Source of the DNA: an uncultured Lachnospiraceae bacterium
Lineage (GTDB): Bacteria; Bacillota; Clostridia; Lachnospirales; Lachnospiraceae
Direction of reading: 5' to 3'
NCBI GenBank assembly: GCA_949948735.1
Contig: CATLGV010000002.1
Span: forward strand, 124,001-188,000
DNA length: 64,000 nucleotides
Positions 55,949 to 64,000 of this stretch are shown here, one piece after another. Both the position numbers and the translations under genes were made by a program. Below the pieces are notes generated by a model. That model saw only the letters and a program-made list of their open reading frames with translations. It had not been told where the DNA came from and did not search any database. Every line of letters starts with the position of its first letter. Position 1 is the first letter of the stretch.

Positions 55949-56734
55949 GTGGAGGGAAAGAAAAAAGAAACAGGTGTTGTGTATCGACAGCAGGAGATTG
56001 CGACAGGGATTTTTGACATGTGGATAGAGACTACGCTTGCCGCGCAGGCAAGAGCTGGACAGTTTATCAGCGTGTATACGCAGGACAAGTCCATGCTGCT
56101 GCCGCGGCCGATCAGTATTTGCGAGGCGGATGCGGCAAACGGCAGGCTGCGCATTGTGTACCGCGTGGCGGGGAAGGGCACGAAGGAGTTTTCCGGCTAT
56201 CGCGCGGGAACGCGGGTGGACATCCTCGGGACGCTGGGAAACGGTTTCCCGTCGGCTGAGGCTGTGGGAAAGCGGGCCTTTCTCATCGGGGGCGGCATCG
56301 GGATACCGCCGATGCTTGCGCTTGCGAAGGAAATGGAGGGCGCCGCATCCAGAGATATTATTCTGGGATACCGGAATAACGAGCTGTTTCTGTCGGAGGA
56401 GCTGATGCGGTACGGCATGGTGCATATCGCGACCGAGGACGGCAGCGCGGGGGTAAAAGGAAATGTGATGGATGCGATTGCGGCAAACGAGATGCAGGCG
56501 GACGTGATTTTTGCGTGCGGGCCGCTGCCGATGCTCAGGGCCGTAAAGGAATACGCGCAGGCGCACGACATTCCCGCATATATTTCGCTGGAGGAGCGGA
56601 TGGCCTGCGGCGTGGGCGCCTGCCTTGGGTGCGTGGTAAAGACCCGGGAAAAGAACCATCATTCCCATGTAAATAACGCGCGTATTTGCACGGACGGACC
56701 GGTATATTTAGCGACGGAGGTGGAGCTTCCATGA
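55949..56734 (+). CDS. pyrK: Dihydroorotate dehydrogenase B, electron-transfer subunit
   Basis: 261 residues from GTG 55949 (GGAGG 7 bases upstream; an ATG at 55943 nearly touches that site). The N-terminal FAD domain has RPISICEAD; the NAD-binding domain has LIGGGIGIPPML. The [2Fe-2S] cluster cysteines are Cys220, Cys225 and Cys228 (ACGVGACLGC), plus Cys247 (ARICTDGP). It passes electrons from PyrD to NAD+. The stop overlaps the pyrD start (ATGA). Confidence 0.95.
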   Translation: MEGKKKETGVVYRQQEIATGIFDMWIETTLAAQARAGQFISVYTQDKSMLLPRPISICEADAANGRLRIVYRVAGKGTKEFSGYRAGTRVDILGTLGNGFPSAEAVGKRAFLIGGGIGIPPMLALAKEMEGAASRDIILGYRNNELFLSEELMRYGMVHIATEDGSAGVKGNVMDAIAANEMQADVIFACGPLPMLRAVKEYAQAHDIPAYISLEERMACGVGACLGCVVKTREKNHHSHVNNARICTDGPVYLATEVELP

Positions 56735-57633
56735 ATACGACAGTTACAATAGCAGGTGTTACATTTAAAAATCCGGTAATGACGGCTTCGGGAACCTTTG
56801 GCTCCGGTATGGAATATTCGGAATTTGTAGACTTAAACCGCCTTGGAGCGGTCGTAACCAAGGGCGTGGCGAACGTGCCGTGGGAGGGGAATCCGACGCC
56901 GCGGATACAGGAGACCTACGGCGGCATGCTCAATGCCATCGGCCTCCAAAATCCCGGCATCGACGTGTTTATCGAGCGCGATATTCCTTTCCTGCGCCAG
57001 TTTGACACGCGCATTATCGTCAACGTCTGCGGGCGCTCGATTGCGGATTATGTCGAGGTGGTGGAGCGTCTTGGCGACCAGCCGGTTGATATGCTGGAAA
57101 TCAACGTCTCCTGTCCCAATGTCAGTCACGGGGGGATCGCCTTTGGACAGAATCCGGACTGTCTTTTTGAGATTACAAAGGAAATCAAGGCCAAGGCGAA
57201 GCAGCCGATTATAATGAAGCTGTCCCCGAATGTCACGGATATTGCAGAGATGGCGCGGGCGGCGGAGGCGGGCGGCAGCGACGCGCTCTCGCTGATCAAT
57301 ACGATTACCGGTATGAAGATTGACATTCACAAAAGGACGTTTGCCCTGGCCAATAAGACCGGCGGCTTGTCCGGCCCTGCGATAAAGCCGGTTGCGGTGC
57401 GGATGGTGTACCAGGCGGCAAACGCCGTGAAGCTGCCGATCATCGGTATGGGCGGTATCTCAAACGCCGAGGATGCGATTGAATTTATGCTTGCCGGGGC
57501 GACAGGGGTTGCGGTCGGCGCGATGAACTTTGTGAATCCGTACGCCACGCAGGAGGTCGCGGCAGGGATAGAGGACTATATGCGGCAGTACCACATAGAA
57601 GCGCTTTCCGAGATTATCGGAGGCGTCCGTTAA
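56731..57633 (+). CDS. pyrD: Dihydroorotate dehydrogenase B, catalytic subunit
   Basis: 300 residues from ATG 56731; the frame extends 15 codons upstream inside pyrK. TIM-barrel FMN enzyme with KNPVMTASGTFG at the start, the catalytic Cys128 in NVSCPN, and IIGMGGISNAEDAIEFMLAGA at the phosphate site. It oxidises dihydroorotate to orotate together with PyrK. The preceding enzyme, PyrC, is encoded 8 kb upstream. Confidence 0.96.
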   Translation: MNTTVTIAGVTFKNPVMTASGTFGSGMEYSEFVDLNRLGAVVTKGVANVPWEGNPTPRIQETYGGMLNAIGLQNPGIDVFIERDIPFLRQFDTRIIVNVCGRSIADYVEVVERLGDQPVDMLEINVSCPNVSHGGIAFGQNPDCLFEITKEIKAKAKQPIIMKLSPNVTDIAEMARAAEAGGSDALSLINTITGMKIDIHKRTFALANKTGGLSGPAIKPVAVRMVYQAANAVKLPIIGMGGISNAEDAIEFMLAGATGVAVGAMNFVNPYATQEVAAGIEDYMRQYHIEALSEIIGGVR

Positions 57634-57660
57634 GGAAGCGTGATTTAATCGGCGCTTCCT
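57633..57660 (+). other. Stem-loop after pyrD
   Basis: AGGAAGCG/CGCTTCCT eight-pair stem with a 12-base loop, beginning at the pyrD stop codon. No T-run follows, so terminator function is uncertain. Confidence 0.45.
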
Positions 57661-57738
57661 CAGGCATAAACGAGACCTCTGAGACATACACTTTTAACAG
57701 ATTACCATGTGTTCTGATAAAGTCTTGGAGGTTTTTAT

Positions 57739-59319
57739 ATGGAGTTGGTGAGGAAAAGTATTAATACCGAACGCATAAAGTCAAAGGCGCTCTTGCAGAT
57801 TCCTTTGGAGGAGGACATTAACGTATCCGATGCAAAGCCGGATGTGGCGCGGATTATCTACAGCAGCGGAGACGTCAGGATTGACGAGATTAAGACCGGC
57901 ATGAACAAAATCTGGGTCAAAGGACAGCTTGCCTATCAGGTCCTGTACCAGACGGAGGGGACGGGACAGGGAGAGCTTGCCGGAATGGAAGGCAGCCTGC
58001 CTTTTATGGAAGAGATTTATCTCGATAAAATCGAGGGGCAGGACCGCGTAATCTGCAGAGCGGATTTGGAGGATATGCGCATACATATGATTAATTCCAG
58101 AAAGCTCAGCATCCAGTCGGTGATCAGCCTGGAGCCGCGCGTGGAAGAGACGGTGGCTGACGAGCTCTGCGTGGAGCTCGAGGGTGCGGCCGACGCAAGG
58201 CCGGATAACGGCGACAGGCTTGAATATCGCAAGAAATCGCTGGACTATCTTGAGACAATTGTGAAAAAGCGGGATCTGCTGCGAATCCATGAGGAGGCAA
58301 AGCTCCCTGCGGGAATGCCGGATATCGGCGCCGTGCTGTGGAAAAGCATGGACATCGGCAGCGTTGCGTTTCGGCCGATGGAGGATAAGCTGGCTGTCAC
58401 GGGTGAGATGAATGTGTTTATCATATACCGGGAGGATAACGGAGACAGAATCAACTGGTATGAGACATCCCTGCCCTTTGGTGGAAACGTGGAGTGTCAG
58501 AACAGCCGTGACAATATGGTGGCGGATATCAGCTATGACATCGGACATGAGGAAATCAGCGTGCGCGACGATTCGGACGGCGAGCCGCGGGTTATCGGTG
58601 TTGAGACTTCGCTCGAGCTGGAGATTAAGCTCTTTGAAAAGGGGACGACGCCGATTGTGGCGGATGTGTACGGCGTCAGCTGCGATGTGCGCGCGACAGC
58701 GGAGACAAAGGATTTCAGGAATCTGCTGGCAGAGCTGAATATTGAGGAAAAGCTTGCAAAGAACGTGCAGCTGGAGGCAACGGACCCGAAAATCCTGCAG
58801 ATCTGCCACAGCAATGCAAAGGTTGAGATAGAAGATACCGTCTTTGACGAGGAAGAGCTTAAGGTGAGCGGCAATATTATATTACAGGTGTTATATACAT
58901 CGAGCGAGGACACTAAGGGCTTTTATCCGGTGAAGGATACCATTCCGTTTGAGATTATCAGGCCGGTTCCCGGACTGGCAGCGGCGGAGGTGGAGCAGTA
59001 CTCCGTATGCGCGGAGACGGGCAGCCCTTCGATAACCATAAAGGACGGCGCGCAGCTTGAGGCAAGGCTGGCAGTCAGCATGCGCGTCCTCGTCTACAAT
59101 ACGCAGCGGGAGGATATTCTGACGGACCTGAAGATTCAGCCGATAGACGCCGCCGTGCTGGAGAAGCTTCCCGGTTTTGTGATTTATTATGTAAAGCAGG
59201 GCGATTCCCTGTGGCAAATCGGCAAGAAATACTACGTAAGCGTTGAGCGCATCAAGGAGATTAACAATCTGACCGGGGAAGATATCCGCGCGGGCGACAG
59301 GCTTTTAATCGTAAAATAG
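57739..59319 (+). CDS. SipL-like spore-coat protein (DUF3794 repeats and LysM)
   Basis: 526 residues. DUF3794-type beta-rich repeats fill most of the protein (EEDINVSDAKPDVARIIYSS; a similar VSGNIILQVLYTS segment recurs near 375). The last 45 residues are a LysM domain (YYVKQGDSLWQIGKKYYVS...IRAGDRLLIVK). This is the layout of SipL of Clostridioides difficile, which links SpoIVA to the coat around the forespore. There is no signal peptide, as expected for a mother-cell protein. It supports sporulation ability. A GGAGG site lies 10 bases upstream. Confidence 0.88.
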   Translation: MELVRKSINTERIKSKALLQIPLEEDINVSDAKPDVARIIYSSGDVRIDEIKTGMNKIWVKGQLAYQVLYQTEGTGQGELAGMEGSLPFMEEIYLDKIEGQDRVICRADLEDMRIHMINSRKLSIQSVISLEPRVEETVADELCVELEGAADARPDNGDRLEYRKKSLDYLETIVKKRDLLRIHEEAKLPAGMPDIGAVLWKSMDIGSVAFRPMEDKLAVTGEMNVFIIYREDNGDRINWYETSLPFGGNVECQNSRDNMVADISYDIGHEEISVRDDSDGEPRVIGVETSLELEIKLFEKGTTPIVADVYGVSCDVRATAETKDFRNLLAELNIEEKLAKNVQLEATDPKILQICHSNAKVEIEDTVFDEEELKVSGNIILQVLYTSSEDTKGFYPVKDTIPFEIIRPVPGLAAAEVEQYSVCAETGSPSITIKDGAQLEARLAVSMRVLVYNTQREDILTDLKIQPIDAAVLEKLPGFVIYYVKQGDSLWQIGKKYYVSVERIKEINNLTGEDIRAGDRLLIVK

Positions 59320-59447
59320 AAAAATTTTTCTAAGATTTTCCTAAAGCTTTCCGTGGAAGCTGCCGATATAAATAAAAAGAATAGCATTACTGTGCGTATT
59401 CTGCGAAACCACGGATGGGATAATTTTAGAAAGGAAGGGATACCAAT

Positions 59448-60131
59448 ATGAGTTTAGACGCGATTACAGGAACCAATGTCAATGATGTGCTTACGACGAA
59501 TACCGCTGCATCCGGCAGTACGGCCAATGTTGACAGCACTGTTTCCGCAGGCCAGACAACGGGAACGACTACAAATAAGGATACGGTTGTCGAGACACCC
59601 AAGCAGGACGACACAGCGGCGGTATATGACAAGAGAAAGCTCTCTGAGGAGGACAGAAAGACCATTGTTGCGCAGTTAAAGGCAGATCAGGAGAAGCGCG
59701 AGGCGCAGCTGGCTGATTTGGTAAGCAGCATGATGTCAAAGCAGACCAATACGTTTGGTCAGGCGAATAATATCTGGCGCTTCCTGGCAAAGGGTGATTT
59801 TACGGTTGACGCTGAGACGAAGAAGAAGGCGCAGGAGGCTATCTCAGAGGACGGCTACTGGGGCGTAAAGCAGACCTCCGACCGTATTGTCCAGTTTGCT
59901 ACGGCGCTTGCGGGGGATGACCCCAAGCAGCTTGAGAAGATGCGCGACGCATTCCTCAAGGGCTATAAGCAGGCGGAGAAGACATGGGGCGGCGAGCTGC
60001 CGGATATCTCAAAGAAGACCTACGACGCAGTGCTTGAGAAGCTTGATAAGCTGATGGAGCCGAAGACGGAGGAGCCATCCAAGAACGTTACGACAACAGA
60101 AGACGGAACCGTTGTTGCAAAGGACAACTAA
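59448..60131 (+). CDS. Unknown protein with a Thr-rich N terminus
   Basis: 227 residues, not recognised. Residues 1-55 are rich in Thr, Ser, Asn and Val with no signal peptide. From about 60 the protein is helical and charged (EEDRKTIVAQLKADQEKREAQ), with aromatic patches (NNIWRFLAKGDF, EDGYWGVKQTSDRIVQFA). The C-terminal tail is again polar. The strong ribosome binding site and a perfect terminator show it is a real, well-expressed gene. It is flanked by the SipL-like gene and ispE, each with its own signals. No function is proposed. Confidence 0.75.
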   Translation: MSLDAITGTNVNDVLTTNTAASGSTANVDSTVSAGQTTGTTTNKDTVVETPKQDDTAAVYDKRKLSEEDRKTIVAQLKADQEKREAQLADLVSSMMSKQTNTFGQANNIWRFLAKGDFTVDAETKKKAQEAISEDGYWGVKQTSDRIVQFATALAGDDPKQLEKMRDAFLKGYKQAEKTWGGELPDISKKTYDAVLEKLDKLMEPKTEEPSKNVTTTEDGTVVAKDN

Positions 60132-60139
60132 AGCTACAG

Positions 60140-60167
60140 GGGATGTGCAGGAGCACATCCCTTTTTT
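60140..60167 (+). terminator. Intrinsic terminator
   Basis: Perfect nine-pair stem GGGATGTGC/GCACATCCC around AGGA, then six T. Confidence 0.95.
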
Positions 60168-60243
60168 ATGTATGCGGGCACCCGTCAGCGCGAGTAGGGA
60201 AAGCTCGCTCTTCCCTGCCCGATTGCCGTAAGAAATAGCGGAA

Positions 60244-60257
60244 GCGGAATATTCCGC
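60244..60257. promoter_or_regulatory. Perfect 14-base palindrome upstream of the ispE promoter
   Basis: GCGGAATATTCCGC, 32 bases before the -35 box of ispE. Possible regulator site; no matching second copy was noticed in the window. Confidence 0.35.
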
Positions 60258-60289
60258 GCGCTTTATGGCAAAATTGAAAGTGGGAAATG

Positions 60290-60319
60290 TTGACGAAGGC
60301 CGTATTTATGTTATATAAT
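60290..60319 (+). promoter_or_regulatory. Sigma-A-type promoter of ispE
   Basis: TTGACG (60290-60295), an 18-base spacer and a perfect TATAAT (60314-60319). Confidence 0.8.
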
Positions 60320-60387
60320 AGTTAAAATTGTACTGAAAAAAATACAATCATGCATCGCACAGGACGCAGGAAACAAAGGGAATGCGG

Positions 60388-61293
60388 ATGGAAAGATTAG
60401 AATGGAAAGCAAGGGCAAAGATAAATTTGGGGCTTGACGTGTGCAGAAGGCTGGAGAACGGCTACCATGAAGTAAAAATGGTCATGCAGTCGGTGGATAT
60501 TTACGACGAGCTGGAATTTAAGCAGCGCAGGGATCCGGATATTATTCTGTCGGTGGACAGCAGATACGGGCTTGGCGAGCTGAGCAGTAATCTGATATTC
60601 CGCGCGGCGAAGCTGATGAAGGAATATTACGGAATCAGGGGCGGCATTGAGATTCACTTAAAGAAGAACATTCCGGTTGCGGCGGGGATGGCCGGCGGGA
60701 GTACGGATGCGGCGGCAACCATGCTTGCGATGAACCGGATGTTTGGGCTGAATCAGCCCAGGGAGAAGCTGATGGAGCTTGCCCTGCGGCTGGGAGCGGA
60801 TATTCCCTTCTGCATTCTCGGGGGGACGGCGCTTGCCGAGGGCATCGGGGAGAAGCTCAGACCGCTCCCGCCGCCGCCGCAGGTATCCCTGCTGGTGGCA
60901 AAACCGCCGATTATGGTCTCCACAAAGTGGGTTTATGAGACGCTCCGCGTTGACAGGCTGATGCATCATCCCGATATTGACGGGATGGTTGCGGCGCTGG
61001 AGGCCGGGAGCCTGCCGGACATTACGCGGCGCATGGAGAATGTGATGGAGAATGTCACGCAGACCAAGTATCCGATTATCGCGGATATTAAGGAGGCAAT
61101 GCTGGAGAAGGGCGCTCTGAGCGCGCTTATGAGCGGGAGCGGGCCGAGCGTCTTCGGGGTATTTGAGCGGGAGGCGCAGGCGCAGGAGGCTTATGACGAT
61201 CTGAAGAAAAGCTGGAATGCCAAAAAGAACGCTCCGGAGATGTTTGTCACAGGCTTTTATAACGCGGAGGCGGGCGAGGATGAAACAGCGTAA
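60388..61293 (+). CDS. ispE: 4-diphosphocytidyl-2-C-methyl-D-erythritol kinase
   Basis: 301 residues from ATG 60388 (AAAGGG 7 bases upstream; ATG 60382 is too close to it). GHMP-kinase motifs: KINLGLDVCRRLENGYHEV, the ATP loop PVAAGMAGGSTDAAATM, and SGSGPSVFGVF. It phosphorylates CDP-methylerythritol in the non-mevalonate isoprenoid pathway. The GntR regulator gene follows after 35 bases and is likely co-transcribed. Confidence 0.95.
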   Translation: MERLEWKARAKINLGLDVCRRLENGYHEVKMVMQSVDIYDELEFKQRRDPDIILSVDSRYGLGELSSNLIFRAAKLMKEYYGIRGGIEIHLKKNIPVAAGMAGGSTDAAATMLAMNRMFGLNQPREKLMELALRLGADIPFCILGGTALAEGIGEKLRPLPPPPQVSLLVAKPPIMVSTKWVYETLRVDRLMHHPDIDGMVAALEAGSLPDITRRMENVMENVTQTKYPIIADIKEAMLEKGALSALMSGSGPSVFGVFEREAQAQEAYDDLKKSWNAKKNAPEMFVTGFYNAEAGEDETA

Positions 61294-61328
61294 AACGGCT
61301 TTATAAAACGTATAAGGCGGGAGAGCAT

Positions 61329-62018
61329 ATGAGTATAACCATGATGAACGATGAGGAATATTTACCGCTTAGGGACGTGGTGTTTAACACATTACGTCAG
61401 GAAATTCTTACGGGAAAGATGAAGCCGGGAGAGCGTCTGATGGAAATCCATCTGGCGAATAAGCTCGGCGTGAGCCGCACGCCCATACGTGAGGCGATTC
61501 GCAAGCTGGAGCTGGAGGGGCTTGTCATAATGATACCCCGGCGCGGCGCGGAGGTAGCGCAGATAACATGGAAAAACCTCAAGGATGTACTGGAGGTAAG
61601 ACGTGCGCTGGACGTGCTGGCGATAGAGCTTGCGTGTGAACGGATGCCGCAGGAGAGTATCGGAAGCCTGTACAGGGCCTGCGAGACCTTTGAAGCCGCG
61701 ACAAAGACGCAGGATACGCGCAAAATTGCGGAGGCGGATGTCGCGTTCCATGATATTATCGTGGTTTCCACCGGCAATAACCGCCTGATGCAGCTTGTCA
61801 ATAATCTGGCGGAGCAGATGTACCGTTACCGTTTTGAATACCTGAAGGACGACAGCCAGCACCGGATGCTTGTCCGGGAGCACCAGGAGATGTACCAGAG
61901 TATTTTAAACGGGGATAAGATTGCCGCCGCCAATGTGGTCAAAAAGCATATCGACAACCAGGAGGAGGCCATTATCCGCCAGCTTCGACTCGAAAAAGAA
62001 GAAAAGAAGCATAATTAA
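61329..62018 (+). CDS. GntR-family regulator (FadR/FCD subgroup)
   Basis: 229 residues. The winged helix (MEIHLANKLGVSRTPIREAIRKLELEGL) is followed by an FCD effector domain (LEVRRALDVLAIELAC, ADVAFHDIIVVSTGNNRL, HQEMYQSILNGD) with the usual Asp/His metal-ligand pattern. It probably responds to a carboxylic acid. It is the second gene after the ispE promoter. The target genes are not evident here. Confidence 0.93.
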   Translation: MSITMMNDEEYLPLRDVVFNTLRQEILTGKMKPGERLMEIHLANKLGVSRTPIREAIRKLELEGLVIMIPRRGAEVAQITWKNLKDVLEVRRALDVLAIELACERMPQESIGSLYRACETFEAATKTQDTRKIAEADVAFHDIIVVSTGNNRLMQLVNNLAEQMYRYRFEYLKDDSQHRMLVREHQEMYQSILNGDKIAAANVVKKHIDNQEEAIIRQLRLEKEEKKHN

Positions 62019-62071
62019 ATAAAAATATGCCCATACTCTTTTTAGAATATAAGAGAGGAGTATGGAAACAT

Positions 62072-62314
62072 ATGAAATATAGCAGCATGAGAAAATGGAT
62101 GGCCGCATTCGGCGTTATTCTGTGGGTCGGCGCGCTGAGTCCCGAAATATTGATGAAGACAGGCGACGGATGCATTTTTGATGAGAACGGGGAAGCGCTG
62201 ACGCAGGAAGAGGCAGCGGATTTTATGGAGTCCTATTTTTTCGGAAAAGGCAGTGCTGACGCCGGGGATGTGAAATACAAGATCGCGATAACCGAGCTTT
62301 TTAAGCACTGGTAA
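62072..62314 (+). CDS. Small unknown protein with one membrane helix
   Basis: 80 residues from ATG 62072 (GAGGAG 12 bases upstream, rather far). A basic start (KYSSMRKW) leads to a hydrophobic helix (about 9-24) and a polar tail of about 55 residues (ALTQEEAADFMESYFFGKG). It could be exported or membrane-anchored. The short gap to the DUF1934 gene and coherent codon use suggest a real gene. No family is recognised. Confidence 0.55.
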   Translation: MKYSSMRKWMAAFGVILWVGALSPEILMKTGDGCIFDENGEALTQEEAADFMESYFFGKGSADAGDVKYKIAITELFKHW

Positions 62315-62325
62315 GGGGGAGCACG

Positions 62326-62790
62326 ATGACAAAGGATGTACTGGTTTCTATACGGGGGCTGCAGTTTGCGGACGCGGAGATGAAGAATGCCGCCTCCGAT
62401 GAGGAGCTTGACAAGATTGAGACGATTTGCCCCGGAGAATATTACTTCAGGAATGACGCGCATTTTGTGCTGTATGAGGAGCTGGTGGAGGGCTTTTCCG
62501 AGCCGATTAAGAGTATGATAAAGCTTCGGGGGAAGGAGTTTACGCTTTCCAAGAAGGGCCCGCTGAACGTACAGATGGCTTTTTCGGAGGGCAAAAAGAC
62601 AATGACCGATTACTGCACGCCCTTTGGCAATATTCTGATAGCGATGGACACGCATTCCATTGATGTCAGAGAGACGGAGGAGGAGCTTGGCATACATATC
62701 AGCTATGGTCTGGAGGCAAATTACCAGTTCATCGCAGACTGCGATATACATATCCGGCTTTCCTGCGTAACGCCGCAGGCGCCGTCGTAG
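62326..62790 (+). CDS. DUF1934 (YwiB-like) protein
   Basis: 154 residues. The pattern KDVLVSIRGLQ at the start, GEYYFRNDAHFVLYEE in the middle and the calycin-like beta strands (TPFGNILIAMDTHSIDV, EELGIHISYGLEAN) fit the DUF1934/YwiB family, which has a small beta-barrel of unknown function. It is cytoplasmic. It follows the small membrane gene by 11 bases. Confidence 0.8.
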   Translation: MTKDVLVSIRGLQFADAEMKNAASDEELDKIETICPGEYYFRNDAHFVLYEELVEGFSEPIKSMIKLRGKEFTLSKKGPLNVQMAFSEGKKTMTDYCTPFGNILIAMDTHSIDVRETEEELGIHISYGLEANYQFIADCDIHIRLSCVTPQAPS

Positions 62791-62797
62791 CGTATAG

Positions 62798-62876
62798 ACT
62801 GCTGTTTTCACGATTTCTCTGAGGGAGCGCTTTTAAGAGCGGCTTCCCGGGAGAAGGGGACGTGATGAACAGCAGT
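62798..62876. other. Long imperfect hairpin between the DUF1934 and XRE genes
   Basis: ACTGCTGTT (62798-62806) pairs with AACAGCAGT (62868-62876), and CACG with CGTG just inside. An inner helix involves TTCTCT/GGGAGAA and GGGAGCG/CGGCTTCCC. About 80 bases fold on themselves. No T-run follows, so it may be a structured RNA element or a binding site rather than a simple terminator. Confidence 0.5.
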
Positions 62877-62989
62877 TAATTTTGGGGGAAAATATCTGAC
62901 GTCTGTTCAGTTGTGAGCGGCTTTACCGCGTGTTAAGCTTAAGGTGTCCTTATCAATTGAGGACTCAGAAGAGCAGAAGGGGGTATTTT

Positions 62990-64000
62990 ATGCAGATAGG
63001 ACAGGTGATACGCAGGTACAGGAAGGAAAAAGCGCTTACACAGGAGGAAATGGCAAACCGTCTGGGCGTGACGGCCCCGGCGGTAAATAAATGGGAAAAC
63101 GGGGCTTCCATGCCCGATATTATGCTGTTAGCGCCGATTGCGAGACTGCTGGGGATTTCTCTGGATACGTTGCTTTGCTTCCACGAACGGCCTGCAGACG
63201 ATGAGATCAAGGCGACGCTTTGCGAGCTTGAATCGGTGCTGACAGAGCGCTCTTATGAAGAGGCGTGGATATATGCCGAAAAAAAGGCGGCGCAGTATCC
63301 GGACTGTGCGGAGCTGATGCTCGGAATGGCGCTGACGCTCAACGGATGGCAGATAATGAAGCGAATCGCCCGGGAAGAGCGGTATGATGCGCTTCTTGCC
63401 GGGTGGTATGAGCGGGCGCTTCAGGGCGGCGGCGAGGCGCTTCGCCAGAAAGCGGCCGATGCGCTGTTTGGCTTTTATTGTGTGAGGGAGCAGTATGGGC
63501 AGGCCGAAGAATATTTGGCATATTTTTCGGAGCAAAATCCGGATAAAAAGCTTAAGCAGGCGATTATTTACAGTGAAACGAACCGCCGGACCGAGGCCTA
63601 CAGAGCTTATGAAGAGCTGCTGTATGCCCAATATCAAACGACCAGTGCACTTTTGCATCATATATCCAGACTGGCGGCGCAGGACGGGAATCTGGAGAAG
63701 GTGCAGGCGCTGGGCCAAAAGCAGCGCGGGCTGGCGCAAATCTTTGAGATGGGGGAATACTACGAGGCCATATGGATGCTTGAGGCCGCGGTGGAGCAGA
63801 AGGATGCGGAGGCCGCGATCGAATTTGCGGGAAAGGCGCTCGCCGGCATTGAAAAAGCAGGTGACGCAGCCAAATCTGCCCTTTATGAGCACATGGCGTT
63901 TCAGGGAATACGGGAAGTATTTCTGGCACAATTAAAGAATAATCTGCGGGACAACCTTCGCGATGAGGAAAGCTTCGGCTTTGTAAAGGGGGATAAGCGG
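62990..64000 (+). CDS. XRE-family regulator with a helical repeat region, 3' truncated
   Basis: 337 codons are visible and the frame runs off the window. The helix-turn-helix is at residues 6-60 (VIRRYRKEKALTQEEMANRL, then VTAPAVNKWENGASMPDIMLL), the standard XRE form with the W-E-x-G signature. The rest is helical with TPR-like pairs (SYEEAWIYAEKKAAQYPDCAE; TEAYRAYEELLYAQ). This layout is common in clostridial regulators of unknown ligand. The ATG at 62990 has AGAAGGGGG upstream. Confidence 0.85.
   Translation, partial: MQIGQVIRRYRKEKALTQEEMANRLGVTAPAVNKWENGASMPDIMLLAPIARLLGISLDTLLCFHERPADDEIKATLCELESVLTERSYEEAWIYAEKKAAQYPDCAELMLGMALTLNGWQIMKRIAREERYDALLAGWYERALQGGGEALRQKAADALFGFYCVREQYGQAEEYLAYFSEQNPDKKLKQAIIYSETNRRTEAYRAYEELLYAQYQTTSALLHHISRLAAQDGNLEKVQALGQKQRGLAQIFEMGEYYEAIWMLEAAVEQKDAEAAIEFAGKALAGIEKAGDAAKSALYEHMAFQGIREVFLAQLKNNLRDNLRDEESFGFVKGDKR

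Noticed and set aside
1-64000. tRNA, rRNA, insertion sequences, integrases or phage genes
   Set aside because: Read on both strands, no tRNA-like cloverleaf ends, rRNA segments, transposase or integrase motifs were recognised.

Overview
The window looks like a chromosomal segment of a spore-forming Lachnospiraceae-type clostridium (Firmicutes). Evidence: a GlgC/GlgD pair beside glycogen phosphorylase, a SpoIID/SpoIIQ-like pair, a SipL-like DUF3794+LysM protein, GH3 enzymes with inverted domain order, many CUT1/Lpl-type sugar ABC systems with no ATPase of their own, and strong AGGAGG ribosome binding sites. No rRNA, tRNA, insertion sequence, prophage or CRISPR array was recognised. Both ends cut genes.

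Layout. 1-4600: end of a large membrane protein, metallophosphoesterase, rubrerythrin, GNAT, ECF S component, P-loop kinase, and a bactofilin on the minus strand. 4800-27300: a large carbohydrate locus, by eye more AT-rich than its flanks. It holds a LacI regulator, an inverted-domain GH3, a GH88-like hydrolase, a DUF2264-like protein, a solute-binding lipoprotein, a 992-residue membrane-anchored binding protein with two sandwich-like repeats, two permease pairs, an NHL-TPR-Yip1 membrane protein, a DUF5696-like protein and a GH16-GH5 fusion lipoprotein. Three palindromes centred on AACGTT lie at lacI, at the GH3 gene and at the first binding-protein gene, and so outline a LacI regulon. The best-fitting substrate is a beta-1,3-glucan, possibly carrying uronic acid. 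Endo and exo cleavage would occur at the surface, import through two permease pairs with a shared ATPase encoded elsewhere, and final hydrolysis inside.

27400-36300: an unknown coiled-coil protein, then glycogen metabolism (glgP, glgC, glgD) with a YbhJ-like aconitase-family hydratase in between. 36400-45050: acyltransferase-3 protein, SpoIID and SpoIIQ-like sporulation proteins, an amidohydrolase, then a GH9-like lipoprotein that has lost its catalytic motifs, translationally coupled to ddl and murF. 45078-47443: plsC, an orphan AAA ATPase and a PrcB-domain lipoprotein. 47494-57633: pyrC and pyrK-pyrD (pyrimidine synthesis) separated by an inserted-looking sugar module (membrane AraC sensor, LplABC-like transporter, CE12 acetylesterase), probably for pectin-type oligosaccharides. 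57739-64000: SipL-like protein, a small unknown protein, ispE, a GntR regulator, two small conserved genes and the start of an XRE regulator.

The strongest candidates for new biology are the 4.8-27.3 kb locus, in particular the linked trio of giant binding protein, NHL-TPR-Yip1 protein and DUF5696-like protein, and the dead GH9-like lipoprotein coupled to cell-wall precursor synthesis.
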